DNA of 64,000 nucleotides from an uncultured SAR92 cluster bacterium (GTDB taxonomy: Bacteria > Pseudomonadota > Gammaproteobacteria > Pseudomonadales > Porticoccaceae): assembly GCA_902527245.1 (NCBI GenBank), contig CABZOI010000005.1, forward strand, positions 1-64,000, in the 5' to 3' direction. The notes beneath the pieces are model-generated. The model was not told the DNA's origin, searched no databases, and worked only from the letters and a program-made list of their open reading frames with translations. The position numbers and the translations under genes are program-made. Positions 25,956 through 38,382 of the stretch are shown here, in pieces (position 1 is the first letter of the stretch; each line of letters begins with the position of its first letter).

Positions 25956-26915
25956 TCAACAAACAGAGTTGATTTTTTCTCCCTTTAAAAATTTACCAAC
26001 TGTGCCTGCAACTTGCTCAACAAGTCTTTGTCTTGCCTCTAGTGAAATCCAAGCAGTGTGGGGAGTAATTATTAAATTTGGCAATGAATCATCTAGCAAC
26101 GTATTACCTTCGCATGGTGGCTCTTGACTTAATACATCCAGACCTGCACCTCCTATTTCACCCTTGACAAGAGCATCTCGCAGACTCAATTCATTCACTA
26201 ATTTTCCTCGAGCAGTATTTATTAATATAGCAGTGGATTTCATCAGTTTGAGCTCTTTTTTATCGATTAAATTGACATTATCTTTTGTCAAGGGACAATG
26301 AAGAGTGACTATATCGCTCTGCTGAAGCAATACTTTAAATTCAAGTCTATTGTCGTGCGTAAAGCTATGCCTCTCTGGGAAAAGTGCATATTTCACGTTC
26401 ATGCCAAAAGCTAGTCCAACTGAGGCAACTGCCCTTCCAAGTTCGCCAGCACCGACAACACCTAAAGTTTTGCCTGCTAACTCCTTAACAGAATAGTCCA
26501 TCACACAGAAGGAGTTACTCCTTTCCCACCGGCCATCTGTAGCAGCTTGAGAATAATCAAAAATCCGAGTAGTAAGCGCTAAAATCAAAGCCCAAACGTG
26601 TTGAACAACTGAGTCAGTGCAATAAGCTACTGCATTCGACACACAAATATTTTTATCACTAGCCGCCTCAAGATCAATTATGTTTGTTCCTGTTGCAAAC
26701 AATCCAATCAGTTTTAAATTTGCTGCTTGCTTTATATTTTCATTTGATAGCTCGACTTTGTTCGTAAGAACAACATCAGCATATCTGATTCTTTCATTTA
26801 CCTCATCAAAGGAAGTATTGCCATATATCTGCCAAGAAATTGGAAGAGACAATAGGATAGATGTATCTAAATCGTCTGGACCGATTGTATCGAAATCCAG
26901 TATCACGCCTTTCAT
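25956..26915 (-). CDS. D-2-hydroxyacid dehydrogenase, glycerate dehydrogenase-like
   Basis: A 319-residue NAD(P)-dependent dehydrogenase. The Rossmann dinucleotide site is GVVGAGELG (about 153-161), and the catalytic triad is visible: Arg in NTARGKLV, Glu in SQEPP and His in TPHTAWIS. The overall pattern (CTDSVVQHVWALILAL, GRWERS) is closest to hydroxypyruvate reductase/glycerate dehydrogenase (HprA), so hydroxypyruvate or glyoxylate is a likely substrate. The assignment within the family is not certain. Confidence 0.87.
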   Translation of the reverse strand: MKGVILDFDTIGPDDLDTSILLSLPISWQIYGNTSFDEVNERIRYADVVLTNKVELSNENIKQAANLKLIGLFATGTNIIDLEAASDKNICVSNAVAYCTDSVVQHVWALILALTTRIFDYSQAATDGRWERSNSFCVMDYSVKELAGKTLGVVGAGELGRAVASVGLAFGMNVKYALFPERHSFTHDNRLEFKVLLQQSDIVTLHCPLTKDNVNLIDKKELKLMKSTAILINTARGKLVNELSLRDALVKGEIGGAGLDVLSQEPPCEGNTLLDDSLPNLIITPHTAWISLEARQRLVEQVAGTVGKFLKGEKINSVC

Positions 26916-26951
26916 AACGCATATTATTCGTTTAAAGGAATGATTATAGAG

Positions 26952-27818
26952 TTATTTTGGCGGCAAAAGAACTAGCTTAGAAGTGGATCGGATATATTTT
27001 TGATAATCTGCGTCATCGCCCCATTTATTGTTTGCTAACCTGTCAAGAAGAGGGATACCACTTACCTTCGTTAACAAAAAGTAGACAAATACAGGGGATA
27101 TCAAGGTGAGCATCTGTATTCCAGACAAAACAGGAAACGCTATAAATGCAACGCCTAGCCAAAGCAAAATCTCACCAAAATAATTAGGATGCTGAGACCA
27201 AGACCATAATCCATTAGAAATAAATCTATCTTTGTTCTCTGGGACTTTTCTAAATTGCGTCTTCTGATGGTCTGCAATCACTTCGATAACAAAACCCAAA
27301 CACCAAAGCACTATCCCTAAAATTCCTAGCACTCCAAGATCAAGTTTATTACTTGATGTAATCGCTGCAAGAGCAGCACAGAGAGTAACTAAAACCCATA
27401 AACCACCTAAAGTCCACGTCATTAAAAACCAAACAAATCGGTGTTTCATGACCTCAAAGCGCCTATCTTGCCCATCTCTTTTTACCCGAGTAAAAAGAAA
27501 AGAGCCTAGTCGGATTGCCCAAATCAAAACCATAATCGAGATGATAATATCTCGGGCATGAAGTTCTGGGGTTAGCAAGCACGCTAAAATTACGGTTGCC
27601 ACATAAGAGATAGAACCTGTCAAGTCGAAGTAATGCTCTGTTGAAAAAATAAAAGAGGGCACAAAAATCAACCAATGCAAAACAAAACCCACCATTCCAC
27701 ATAGAACAAACAGAGGTAATCCATCAATTAAAATACTGTTGAAGCTACCCGCAAATAAAAACACGGCTCCTAAAAAAAGAGAAATAAGAATTCCTAAAAA
27801 ACTTTTAGATACCGACAT
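26952..27818 (-). CDS. DUF1295 integral membrane protein (steroid 5-alpha-reductase/isoprenylcysteine methyltransferase fold)
   Basis: A 288-residue inner-membrane protein with six or seven hydrophobic helices. The C-terminal signature RFISNGLWSWSQHPNYFGEILLWLG (split as NGLWSWSQHPNYFGE) is diagnostic of the DUF1295 family. The fold binds NADPH or SAM at the conserved His/Asn/Glu segment, but no bacterial substrate is established. A GAGGGT Shine-Dalgarno precedes the ATG. The neighbouring genes give no functional hint. Confidence 0.85.
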   Translation of the reverse strand: MSVSKSFLGILISLFLGAVFLFAGSFNSILIDGLPLFVLCGMVGFVLHWLIFVPSFIFSTEHYFDLTGSISYVATVILACLLTPELHARDIIISIMVLIWAIRLGSFLFTRVKRDGQDRRFEVMKHRFVWFLMTWTLGGLWVLVTLCAALAAITSSNKLDLGVLGILGIVLWCLGFVIEVIADHQKTQFRKVPENKDRFISNGLWSWSQHPNYFGEILLWLGVAFIAFPVLSGIQMLTLISPVFVYFLLTKVSGIPLLDRLANNKWGDDADYQKYIRSTSKLVLLPPK

Positions 27819-28021
27819 AAGTTACCCTCAGACACACTCTTATTATTGTTGCGCTTTTAGTGGTAGTTTACGAAATAAGTGGTTCAAACAGATGACAATC
27901 TATCCTCACGCAACACTTGAATTTTGAATAACTGTAATTAATTGACTGTATTTGAACATATAGAAGAAGCATAATATCTGTATACAATATAATCCCTGAT
28001 AATAAACAAGAGAATTTCTTT

Positions 28022-30568
28022 TTGAAGCTTTATGATTATGCTGTTATAGAGAAGCCAGTTATTGCACTCTCTTTCATGTTTTTAATCACGATCCTACTCT
28101 CAATTGGGTTGAAAGATTTTAAGCTCGATGCGTCAGCAGATTCACTGACACTAGAGAGAGATGCAGATTTGGAATTTCATCGTCAAGTCTCGACTCGTTA
28201 TGGCACGGATAACTTCCTTGTAGTTACATTCAAACCAAACAATGGGTCATTATTTGATGATGCTAATCTTGACACGATCAAAATCATGAGTGAAGAACTA
28301 TCAAAGGTAGATGGTGTTTTGGATGTAAGCTCGATTGTAAATGTGCCACTACTTTACAGCCCAAAAATTACAATAGAAGATTTAGCGGATGAACCACGAA
28401 CATTGTTATCTAAAGGTATTGATAAAAATTTAGCTATAACAGAATTCCTCGAAAGCCCGATATATAGGGATAATATATTAAGTGAAAATATTGAGATAAC
28501 GGCAATATTACTCACGATTGCTATCGATAAAAAATACATGGCGCTTGCGGAGAATCGAGACAACTTAAGGCAAAGGGCAAATGAAGTCGGTTTAACAACA
28601 GAAGAAACCAAACAACTCGACATTGCTAATACTACATTCAATGACTATCAAACAATTAGGTATGAGTTAGATCATGAAAGGGTTAGGCAAGTGAGACTGA
28701 TTCTGGATCAATACAGTGATCGAGGGACAATTTTCCTCGGTGGCCCTGACATGATAACAGCTGACCTGATCAGTTTTATAAAAAAAGATCTTGTGATCTA
28801 TGGGATAGGAATTGTCATTTTCATGCTCATCATTTTATCGCTGATTTTTAAAGAGTCTGAATTCGTAATCCTTCCATTAATTTCGTGTACAAGTTGTGTC
28901 TTGATTGTTTTAGGCAGTTTAAGCTGGCTTGGCTGGAAATTAACTATTATCTCTTCAAATTTTATTCTTCTTTTAATTATCTTAACGTTAGCAATAAACG
29001 TCCACTTGATCGTGCGATTTAGAGAACTATCTAATATTGGTAAAAAACTTCAAACAAAAAGTAATGTTCAATTGGTTGTCAAAACTATGCTTAAACCATG
29101 TTTTTATACAATGCTTACCACGATTGTTGCATTTTTGTCCTTAGTTACGAGTAATATCAGGCCAGTTATCGATTTTGGCATAATGATGACTATTGGCGTA
29201 TCTTGCGCATTCTTGACAGTTTTTGTCGTGATCCCCGCGACTCTTTGTTTATTTTGTGATAAACATTTTAAAACAAGAAAAGATTTATCACTTAACATCA
29301 CACATAAATTGGCGATGGTTACTGAAAAATATGGCATACAAATTATTGCAATATCTCTTGGTCTCTGCGCATTTGGAATAATCGGAATCTCTCAACTGAA
29401 AGTTGAGAATAAATTCATAGACTTTTTCCACTCAAGTACCGAAATACATCAAGGGATGAAAACAGTAGATCAGTCCCTAGGGGGAACAACTCCATTGGAC
29501 GTTATTATCAATGCTCCTGAATTTTCAATCAATGCGGACGATCTACTAGTCGATTTTGGAGCAGGTGAACAAACTGACTTTTCTGAGTATGAAAATTCTT
29601 TAGATTTCGACGAGTTTGTCGAATTTGATGATTTCTCAGACTATGGCATGGATGAGAATGACTTAGCGAATTTAGAACCAAGTTATTGGTTTTCCTCTGT
29701 TGGCTTAAGTGAATTAGAAACATTACATAACTACATGGAGAACTTACCAGAGATTGGAAAAGTAACTTCGCTTGTACAACTAAATAAAATTGGTACCGAT
29801 TTGAGCAATCGAAAACTCAATGATCTTGAACTTTCACTTTTACGCCAAAATCTAGACGAAGAGGTAACAAAGCAATTAATTACTCCTTTTTGGCATGAAG
29901 AAACTGATGAAGTCCGAATTCAAGCAAGAATTGTGGAAGGCAGTGAGAATCTCAATAGAAAAGCGCTAATAAGTAAAATAGAGAATTATGCATACAAAGA
30001 ACTCAATCTCGAAAAAGATCAAGTGAGACTTTCAGGCATATTTGTGCTCTATGAAAATATGTTGAACTCTCTTTATAAATCACAGATCCAAACGTTAACT
30101 TCAGTGCTACTAGCAATTTTTGCAATGTTTATGCTTCTGTTTAAATCAATAAAACTATCTTTGATCGCAATAACACCTAACATTCTCGCTGCAATAGTAA
30201 TTTTAGGAAGTATGGGAATCTTAAATATCCCCCTTAATATGATGACGATAACAATTGCTGCGATAACGGTTGGAATAGGTGTCGATCACGCTATTCACTA
30301 CATCTCCAGATTTAAAGTGGAATTCAAGAAACATCAAAAATATACGGTGGCACTCAAAAATGCTCATACAAGCATCGGACAAGCGTTATTCATAGCTTCA
30401 GTTACTATAATAGCGGGCTTTTCGATCCTTACATTTTCCAATTTTGTGCCCTCTATCCATTTTGGAATTCTCACTGGCATGGCGATGACTCTTGCATTAG
30501 TAGGATCGCTAACACTAATGCCAAAATTAATACTACTCACAAAACCTTTTAAAGTTACAAAGAATTAG
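28022..30568 (+). CDS. RND-superfamily (MMPL) exporter
   Basis: An 848-residue inner-membrane transporter with two repeated halves. Each half has one N-terminal helix, a periplasmic domain and a bundle of five helices (about 245-425 and 690-845). The proton-relay segment ITVGIGVDHAIHYISRF lies in the second half. A very acidic periplasmic insert occurs around residues 515-555 (many Asp/Glu, few basic residues). It resembles predicted RND exporters of the HAE3/MMPL group, which often carry lipids or hopanoids; the cargo here is unknown. The start is TTG. gpmI follows 6 bp downstream, probably as an operon by proximity only. Confidence 0.85.
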   Translation: MKLYDYAVIEKPVIALSFMFLITILLSIGLKDFKLDASADSLTLERDADLEFHRQVSTRYGTDNFLVVTFKPNNGSLFDDANLDTIKIMSEELSKVDGVLDVSSIVNVPLLYSPKITIEDLADEPRTLLSKGIDKNLAITEFLESPIYRDNILSENIEITAILLTIAIDKKYMALAENRDNLRQRANEVGLTTEETKQLDIANTTFNDYQTIRYELDHERVRQVRLILDQYSDRGTIFLGGPDMITADLISFIKKDLVIYGIGIVIFMLIILSLIFKESEFVILPLISCTSCVLIVLGSLSWLGWKLTIISSNFILLLIILTLAINVHLIVRFRELSNIGKKLQTKSNVQLVVKTMLKPCFYTMLTTIVAFLSLVTSNIRPVIDFGIMMTIGVSCAFLTVFVVIPATLCLFCDKHFKTRKDLSLNITHKLAMVTEKYGIQIIAISLGLCAFGIIGISQLKVENKFIDFFHSSTEIHQGMKTVDQSLGGTTPLDVIINAPEFSINADDLLVDFGAGEQTDFSEYENSLDFDEFVEFDDFSDYGMDENDLANLEPSYWFSSVGLSELETLHNYMENLPEIGKVTSLVQLNKIGTDLSNRKLNDLELSLLRQNLDEEVTKQLITPFWHEETDEVRIQARIVEGSENLNRKALISKIENYAYKELNLEKDQVRLSGIFVLYENMLNSLYKSQIQTLTSVLLAIFAMFMLLFKSIKLSLIAITPNILAAIVILGSMGILNIPLNMMTITIAAITVGIGVDHAIHYISRFKVEFKKHQKYTVALKNAHTSIGQALFIASVTIIAGFSILTFSNFVPSIHFGILTGMAMTLALVGSLTLMPKLILLTKPFKVTKN

Positions 30569-30574
30569 AAAAAT

Positions 30575-32125
30575 ATGGCTAGTAATACTTCACAGGTAGT
30601 GCTATTTGTTCTCGATGGATGTGGGCATAGCGATAAAAAGCAATTCAATGCAGTAGCTGATGCAAAAGTGCCTATCTGGGATGATCTCTGGTCGAAAACC
30701 TCACTAGAAAAATGTCTTATTGAGACTTCAGGAGAAAGTGTTGGTTTGCCAGATGGGCAAATGGGTAATTCAGAAGTGGGACATACGACAATTGGAGCAG
30801 GAAGGCCAATATTTCAAAGTCTCACTCGAATAAACAAATCTATCCAAGAACAATCTTTCCACTCAAACAGTGCATATTGCAACTCGATTGACAAGGCAAT
30901 TAAGAGTAATGGATGTGTGCACATAATTGGATTACTCTCTCGGGGTGGCGTGCACAGTCATGAAAATCACATAAATGAACTTATTACGTTGGCCGCATCT
31001 AGAGGCGCGAAAGAAATTAAGGTTCATGCTATTTTGGATGGAAGAGATACTCCACCAAAAAGCGCAAAAGAATCTCTGACCAAAACAGAGAGTATCTGTC
31101 GAAAGTTTGGTATTGCAAAGATAGTATCTATTATTGGTAGATATTACGCTATGGATAGAGACAATCGATGGGAGAGAACCCAAAAAGCATACAAATTGAT
31201 CGCAACAGGAGAAAGCGAATATGTAGCGGGTAGTGCTATTGAAGCTTTAGAGAGCGCATATGCTCGAGGTGAGACAGATGAATTCGTTCAAGCAACCCAA
31301 ATAAGTGAAACAAAAAACAAATATGTCATCAAAAAGATTGATGCGGTCATATTCGCTAACTTCAGACCGGACAGAGCAAGACAACTTACCCATGCATTTG
31401 TAGACGAAAAATTCGAAAGTTTTGATCGAGGATGCAACGCTAAACTTAATAATTTTGTGATGACTACTGATTACGGCTCAGGTATCAAGATCTCATGTGC
31501 TTTCCCAAAGATAAAACTTAAAAATTGTCTTGGGGAAGTACTTGAACAAAATAATCGAAAACAATTAAGAATAGCAGAGACAGAAAAATATGCGCACGTA
31601 ACATTTTTCCTCAATGGTGGACGAGAGATGACTTATGAGGGCGAAGATCGAATGCTTATTGCCTCACCAAAAGTATCAACTTATGACATGCAACCAGAAA
31701 TGAGCGGGGATAAAGTTACTGAGGAGCTCATTAAAGCAATTAGATCTCAGAAATATGATGTCATAATATGCAACTATGCAAATTGTGACATGGTGGGTCA
31801 TACAGGAAATTATCAAGCGGCCATTAAATCAGTTGAGGCCGTTCAAAAATTTGTTGAAATGGCCTTAGCGGAATTATCAAAAAATAATGGTGAAGCTTTA
31901 ATAACCGCAGACCATGGGAATGTAGAAATTATGTTTGATAAAATCACACAGCAAGAGCACACGCAACATACCACTTTACCTGTCCCTCTCATATATTATG
32001 GATCGCAAAACATTAACCTAAAAAAAACGGGTTCTCTGGCTGATATTGCTCCAACTATTCTCGATATGTTGAACATAAAAAAACCAACTGAGATGACAGG
32101 ATCAACCTTAATCGATAATAACTAG
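30575..32125 (+). CDS. gpmI: 2,3-bisphosphoglycerate-independent phosphoglycerate mutase
   Basis: Interconverts 3- and 2-phosphoglycerate in glycolysis/gluconeogenesis with two Mn ions. The 516-residue protein has the metal Asp14 (VLDGCG), the phospho-acceptor Ser66 in QMGNSEVGH, LDGRDTPPKSA, IIGRYYAMDRDNRWER and the C-terminal TADHGN and NYANCDMVGHTG metal sites. Length is standard (about 510-515). In Pseudomonas and E. coli, gpmI lies beside envC/ctpA; here ctpA follows directly and envC is missing. Confidence 0.97.
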   Translation: MASNTSQVVLFVLDGCGHSDKKQFNAVADAKVPIWDDLWSKTSLEKCLIETSGESVGLPDGQMGNSEVGHTTIGAGRPIFQSLTRINKSIQEQSFHSNSAYCNSIDKAIKSNGCVHIIGLLSRGGVHSHENHINELITLAASRGAKEIKVHAILDGRDTPPKSAKESLTKTESICRKFGIAKIVSIIGRYYAMDRDNRWERTQKAYKLIATGESEYVAGSAIEALESAYARGETDEFVQATQISETKNKYVIKKIDAVIFANFRPDRARQLTHAFVDEKFESFDRGCNAKLNNFVMTTDYGSGIKISCAFPKIKLKNCLGEVLEQNNRKQLRIAETEKYAHVTFFLNGGREMTYEGEDRMLIASPKVSTYDMQPEMSGDKVTEELIKAIRSQKYDVIICNYANCDMVGHTGNYQAAIKSVEAVQKFVEMALAELSKNNGEALITADHGNVEIMFDKITQQEHTQHTTLPVPLIYYGSQNINLKKTGSLADIAPTILDMLNIKKPTEMTGSTLIDNN

Positions 32126-32262
32126 ATAATTTTGATTTATGATAAAAGAGTGCTTTTGTAGTTACAAAGGATAAACCTTAGACTCATAACGCGAAGTATA
32201 TAAGAAGGTGTAATTTTTAAATCATTGTCCAAACCAATCAAACCTGCTGTTCGAGAACAATT

Positions 32263-33555
32263 ATGAATAAAGATATAAAAAAGAAAGGCTTTATAGGTAT
32301 ATTTTTAATCTTGCTGTTGTCTCCCTTTGCAATCAAAGCTGAGGAGAGCGATAAAAACTCCAATTCAAGACTGCCAGTGAAAGAGATCAATAACTTCACG
32401 CAAGTTTTTGAGCAAATTCGCACAGGGTATGTAGAGGAAATCACAGATGTCCAGCTTTTGGAGAGCGCGATCCAAGGAATGCTGGAGAATTTGGATCCTC
32501 ATTCTGCGTACTTAAGCGATAAAAAATATACAAATTTACAAGAAAATGCATCTGGAGAATATGGAGGACTTGGTATTGAGGTCATTGGTGAAAAAACTGG
32601 CATTAGAGTTATTGCACCAATTGATGATGGACCAGCTTTTTTGAACGATATAAGAGCAGGGGATCTGATTGTTGAAATAGATAAAGCTCCTATTGGCAAA
32701 ATGAATATACGACTAGCTATTGATAAATTGAGAGGTAAAAAAGGTACAAAAATAGAACTTACAATATTAAGGGAGGGTCTGAATCAAATGATATCCAAGA
32801 CTCTTATTAGAGATACAATACAAATTAGTTCAGTGCGAAGTCGACTCTTGCATCCAAACGTTGGATATATTCGGATAGCGCAATTTCAGATTTCCTCAGA
32901 TGAAGATTTTCTAGATGAATATGAAAAGCTTATTGAACTTAATGGTAAAGGACTGGAAGGCCTTATTATTGACCTCCGAAATAATCCTGGTGGCCTAGTA
33001 CCTCCCTCCATAACAATTGCAGATATGTTGTTAAGTGACGGACAAATCGTATATACCCAGGGAAGATTATCTTCTGCAAATCAGGAGTTCTATGCTGATC
33101 CATTCGATATTACAAAAGGTATTCCTATTGCGGTACTAATTAATGAAGGAAGTGCTTCAGCCTCTGAAATTGTCGCTGGGGCTCTACAAGATAATAATAG
33201 AGCAGTGATACTTGGAACTCGAAGTTTTGGCAAGGGTTCAGTTCAAACTGTAGTCCCTATCAATGAGTCAAGCGCTGTAAAACTTACGACAGCTCTTTAT
33301 TTCACGCCAAGCGGCAAATCAATCCAAGCAGCTGGCATTATTCCCGATATCGTTATTGAGCCTGCTGAGATAAGACTGTATGAAACATTTGAGAGGGCAA
33401 GAGAGGAGAATCTGTCCGGTCATTTGAGTACTGATCCAAAAGTTTCCTCCGATGAAACAGACAAAAATACTAAAGAGAACAGCACGATCAAAGATAACCA
33501 ACTATATGAGGCATTAAACATTCTCATTGGAACCATTTTGCTATCGGATAATTAA
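32263..33555 (+). CDS. ctpA: Carboxyl-terminal processing protease (S41)
   Basis: A periplasmic serine protease that trims or degrades exported proteins from the C-terminus. The 430-residue protein has a signal peptide (about 1-26), a PDZ domain (about 95-175) and the S41 catalytic domain with Ser299 (GSASASE) and Lys324 (SFGKGS). The C-terminal tail is polar and low in complexity. It lies 137 bp after gpmI with no recognisable gene between. Confidence 0.94.
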   Translation: MNKDIKKKGFIGIFLILLLSPFAIKAEESDKNSNSRLPVKEINNFTQVFEQIRTGYVEEITDVQLLESAIQGMLENLDPHSAYLSDKKYTNLQENASGEYGGLGIEVIGEKTGIRVIAPIDDGPAFLNDIRAGDLIVEIDKAPIGKMNIRLAIDKLRGKKGTKIELTILREGLNQMISKTLIRDTIQISSVRSRLLHPNVGYIRIAQFQISSDEDFLDEYEKLIELNGKGLEGLIIDLRNNPGGLVPPSITIADMLLSDGQIVYTQGRLSSANQEFYADPFDITKGIPIAVLINEGSASASEIVAGALQDNNRAVILGTRSFGKGSVQTVVPINESSAVKLTTALYFTPSGKSIQAAGIIPDIVIEPAEIRLYETFERAREENLSGHLSTDPKVSSDETDKNTKENSTIKDNQLYEALNILIGTILLSDN

Positions 33556-33570
33556 GTAAAATCAAATCAA

Positions 33571-35817
33571 TTATTCAGATTTCAAATAATCTACCCTTTG
33601 GAATCCCCTGGGTAACTTATGGCCTCTTCTTCCACGTTCACCGACGTAATGTTCCAAATCACCATATTTTAGCGAAAGATATCTTTTCCCTGAATATACT
33701 AAAAGGGAAGTACCTTGCCCAACAATGGCATAATCTACTACCCACTCCTCACCTCTCTTTAATCGAGCACTCGGAATATTGATAATCTTATTTCCTTTAC
33801 CTTTAGCAAGCTTGGGAACGTTACTTATATCGAAAACCAACATTCGCCCTTCATTGCTCACAGCAACAATCAATGAATTTTCGTCGTAGATTAATTTTGG
33901 CTGAACAACTTGTGCATATGGAGAGATTTTTACCACAGACTTACCTGCTTTGTTCTTAGTATGCAGATCAGTGATCGTCGTTCTGAAGCCATAACCTGCG
34001 CTTGTTCCGACAAAAACTTCCTTTTCATCCTCTCCCATTATCAAACCAGTCAAAGTGGCACCAGTAGGGAGATTTAATTTTCCGCTTGCAGGCTCACCCT
34101 GTCCTCTAGCCGAGGGTAAGGTATGGCTGGGGACAGCATAAAATCTACCAGTGGAATCCTGAAGATAAACATTTTGGTTGCTTCTACCAATTACTGAAGC
34201 AAGCAAAGAATCACCAGACTTAAAATTAACTGCTGTTGGATCAATGTCATGCCCTTTTGCAGCTCGTATCCAACCAGCCTTCGATAAAATAATCGTAATC
34301 GGCTCTACGCTCATTAAATCAGTCTCAGAAAACGCAATAGCTTCGCCTCTTTCTACCAGAGGAGATCTTCTATCATCTCCAAAGTCTTCAGAAACTGCTC
34401 TTAGTTCTTTTTTCATTAAAGTCTTCAATCGAGACTCTGATTCTAAAGTCAATTCCAGTTCAGATTTTTCTTTCGCCAACTCATTTTGCTCAGATCGTAT
34501 TTTAATTTCCTCGAGTCTCGCGAGCTGTCGCAACTTGGTATCAAGCACATAATCGGCCTGCAAATCACTAAGATTAAAACGAGAAATTATTTCTTTCTTC
34601 GGCTGATCTTCCTCTCGTATTATTCTCACGACTTCATCAATATTCAAAAAAGCAATTAACAAACCATCTAAAAGATGCAATCGATGTTTAAGCTTTTCAA
34701 GACGATAGCTCAATCTCTTTTTTGTGATATTTTTCCTAAATTTCAACCATTCTTTTAGAATTTGATTAAGAGTCATTACTCTTGGCAATCCATCCAAGCC
34801 AATGACATTTAAATTTACTCGGTAGCTTTTCTCCAAATCTGTAGTGACGAATAAGTGATCCATCAATGCATTAGCATCAACTCTGTTTGATCTAGGCACG
34901 ATAACTAATCTTACTGGATTCTCGTGATCTGACTCATCTCTCAAATCCTCTACCAAAGGGAGTTTCTTTGCTCTCATTTGGGATGCAATCTGCTCAAGTA
35001 TTTTGGATCCAGAGGCCTGAAAAGGAAGTGCATTAATAATAATCACACCATCCTCTTTACTCCAAACTGCTCTCATTTTAATAGAGCCCCTACCTGACTC
35101 ATAACAACTCTGTATATCAGCTTTAGAGCTTATAATTTCTCCACCCGTTGGAAAATCAGGCCCTTTTATAAAATCATAAATAGCATCATTCTCTGCTCTT
35201 GGATTATCTAAAAGGTAAAGGCACGCATTTACAACTTCAATTAAATTATGAGGAGGAACATCTGTTGCCATTCCGACTGCAATACCTGTAGATCCGTTCA
35301 ACAGAAGATTGGGTACTTTTGCTGGGAAGATAATTGGTTCTTCGAGAGTAGCATCAAAATTTGGCTTCCACTCCACAGTTCCATCACTTACCTCTGATAG
35401 AAGGATATTTGCATAAGCAGATAACTTTGACTCTGTGTAGCGCATAGCAGCAAATGACTTAGGATCATCAGGGGATCCCCAATTTCCTTGACCGTTAATC
35501 AGTGGATACCGGTAAGAAAATGATTGCGCCATTAGGACCATAGCCTCATATGCTGCACTATCGCCATGAGGATGAAATTTACCGATAACATCACCAACAG
35601 TGCGCGCAGATTTTTTAAATTTAGCCGTTGATTTTAATCCTAACTCACTCATTGCATAAATGATGCGGCGTTGCACTGGCTTAAGTCCGTCACCAATATG
35701 TGGCAATGCACGATCGAGTATTACGTACATTGCATAGTCAAGGTAAGCCTCTTCAGCAAAGTCTCCAACTGATTTGGTCTCGTATCCTTTATTACTAAAA
35801 GTTACAACATCAGACAT
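33571..35817 (-). CDS. parC: DNA topoisomerase IV subunit A
   Basis: Cuts and rejoins DNA to decatenate daughter chromosomes, with ParE. The 748-residue protein has the quinolone-region [13 protein letters not shown] with Ser and Glu at the positions linked to drug susceptibility, the active-site Tyr in [10 protein letters not shown] and C-terminal beta-pinwheel blades (about 500-740). It follows parE by 23 bp in the order parE-parC. Confidence 0.97.
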   Translation of the reverse strand: MSDVVTFSNKGYETKSVGDFAEEAYLDYAMYVILDRALPHIGDGLKPVQRRIIYAMSELGLKSTAKFKKSARTVGDVIGKFHPHGDSAAYEAMVLMAQSFSYRYPLINGQGNWGSPDDPKSFAAMRYTESKLSAYANILLSEVSDGTVEWKPNFDATLEEPIIFPAKVPNLLLNGSTGIAVGMATDVPPHNLIEVVNACLYLLDNPRAENDAIYDFIKGPDFPTGGEIISSKADIQSCYESGRGSIKMRAVWSKEDGVIIINALPFQASGSKILEQIASQMRAKKLPLVEDLRDESDHENPVRLVIVPRSNRVDANALMDHLFVTTDLEKSYRVNLNVIGLDGLPRVMTLNQILKEWLKFRKNITKKRLSYRLEKLKHRLHLLDGLLIAFLNIDEVVRIIREEDQPKKEIISRFNLSDLQADYVLDTKLRQLARLEEIKIRSEQNELAKEKSELELTLESESRLKTLMKKELRAVSEDFGDDRRSPLVERGEAIAFSETDLMSVEPITIILSKAGWIRAAKGHDIDPTAVNFKSGDSLLASVIGRSNQNVYLQDSTGRFYAVPSHTLPSARGQGEPASGKLNLPTGATLTGLIMGEDEKEVFVGTSAGYGFRTTITDLHTKNKAGKSVVKISPYAQVVQPKLIYDENSLIVAVSNEGRMLVFDISNVPKLAKGKGNKIINIPSARLKRGEEWVVDYAIVGQGTSLLVYSGKRYLSLKYGDLEHYVGERGRRGHKLPRGFQRVDYLKSE

Positions 35818-35840
35818 TCGAATCCTCTATTCGATAAGGT

Positions 35841-37736
<1,896 letters not shown>

Positions 37737-37752
37737 TCAGCCTCGTCTAAGA

Positions 37753-38322
37753 TTAGGAAAAAAGAAAATCATAAATTTTTGGCAAATACTTCTCATAACT
37801 CACAAACCGATGCTCTCCCCCTTGAACGATGATTATAGAGGCTCCATTATAATATTGAACAGCGTCTTTATAATTTAAAACCTCGTCTCCAGTTTCCAGC
37901 AAAATTAGATATTGGCCATGCTTCATGATTTTTTTACAAGTTACTTTTTTATATTCGCTAATATGATGTTTTTAAAAAACCCATGTTTCATCTGATAGGT
38001 AATTTCTATTTTGACCGATATAATTTGATAATCCTCGAGATGGGTTTACCGCAGGATTCACAAATGCACCTTTGATGGAATACTTCTCTACCAAATAAGT
38101 ACCTAAAAACCCGCCCATTGAGCTCCCGAGCAGTGAAATGGAGTCAATATACTTATTGACTATTTTTTCAATTTGAATGAGTGCCTCTTTGGCATAAGGT
38201 GAAAGCTGTGGGCAAATAAAATTAATATTCGGCGCGTTTTTTTTTAACCATTCTCTGGTTTGCCTTGCTTTTTTTGACCCTGGTCCACTATTAAACCCAT
38301 GCAGATAAAGTAGTGTAAACAT
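37753..38322 (-). pseudogene. yqiA: Esterase YqiA interrupted by an in-frame stop codon
   Basis: The frame encodes an alpha/beta hydrolase of the YqiA family. It has LYLHGFNSGPGSKKA at the start, nucleophile LLGSSMGGF, NPAVNPSRGL and GQNRNYLSDETWVF, then a TAA at 37972-37974. The same frame continues without any shift through YLILLETGDEVLNYKDAV (the catalytic Asp region) and QGGEHRFVSYEKYLP (the catalytic His region) to a second stop at 37753-37755. Total length would be 190 codons counting the interrupting TAA, against 193 in E. coli. The first 116 residues alone lack Asp and His and cannot be active. Order parE-yqiA-cpdA-yqiB-nudF is the conserved one. Confidence 0.85.
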
Positions 38323-38382
38323 TTATGAAGTCTCTATTTTTTTGATTATTAGGAATGTTTTTATAATTTACTCTGTCTTTTC

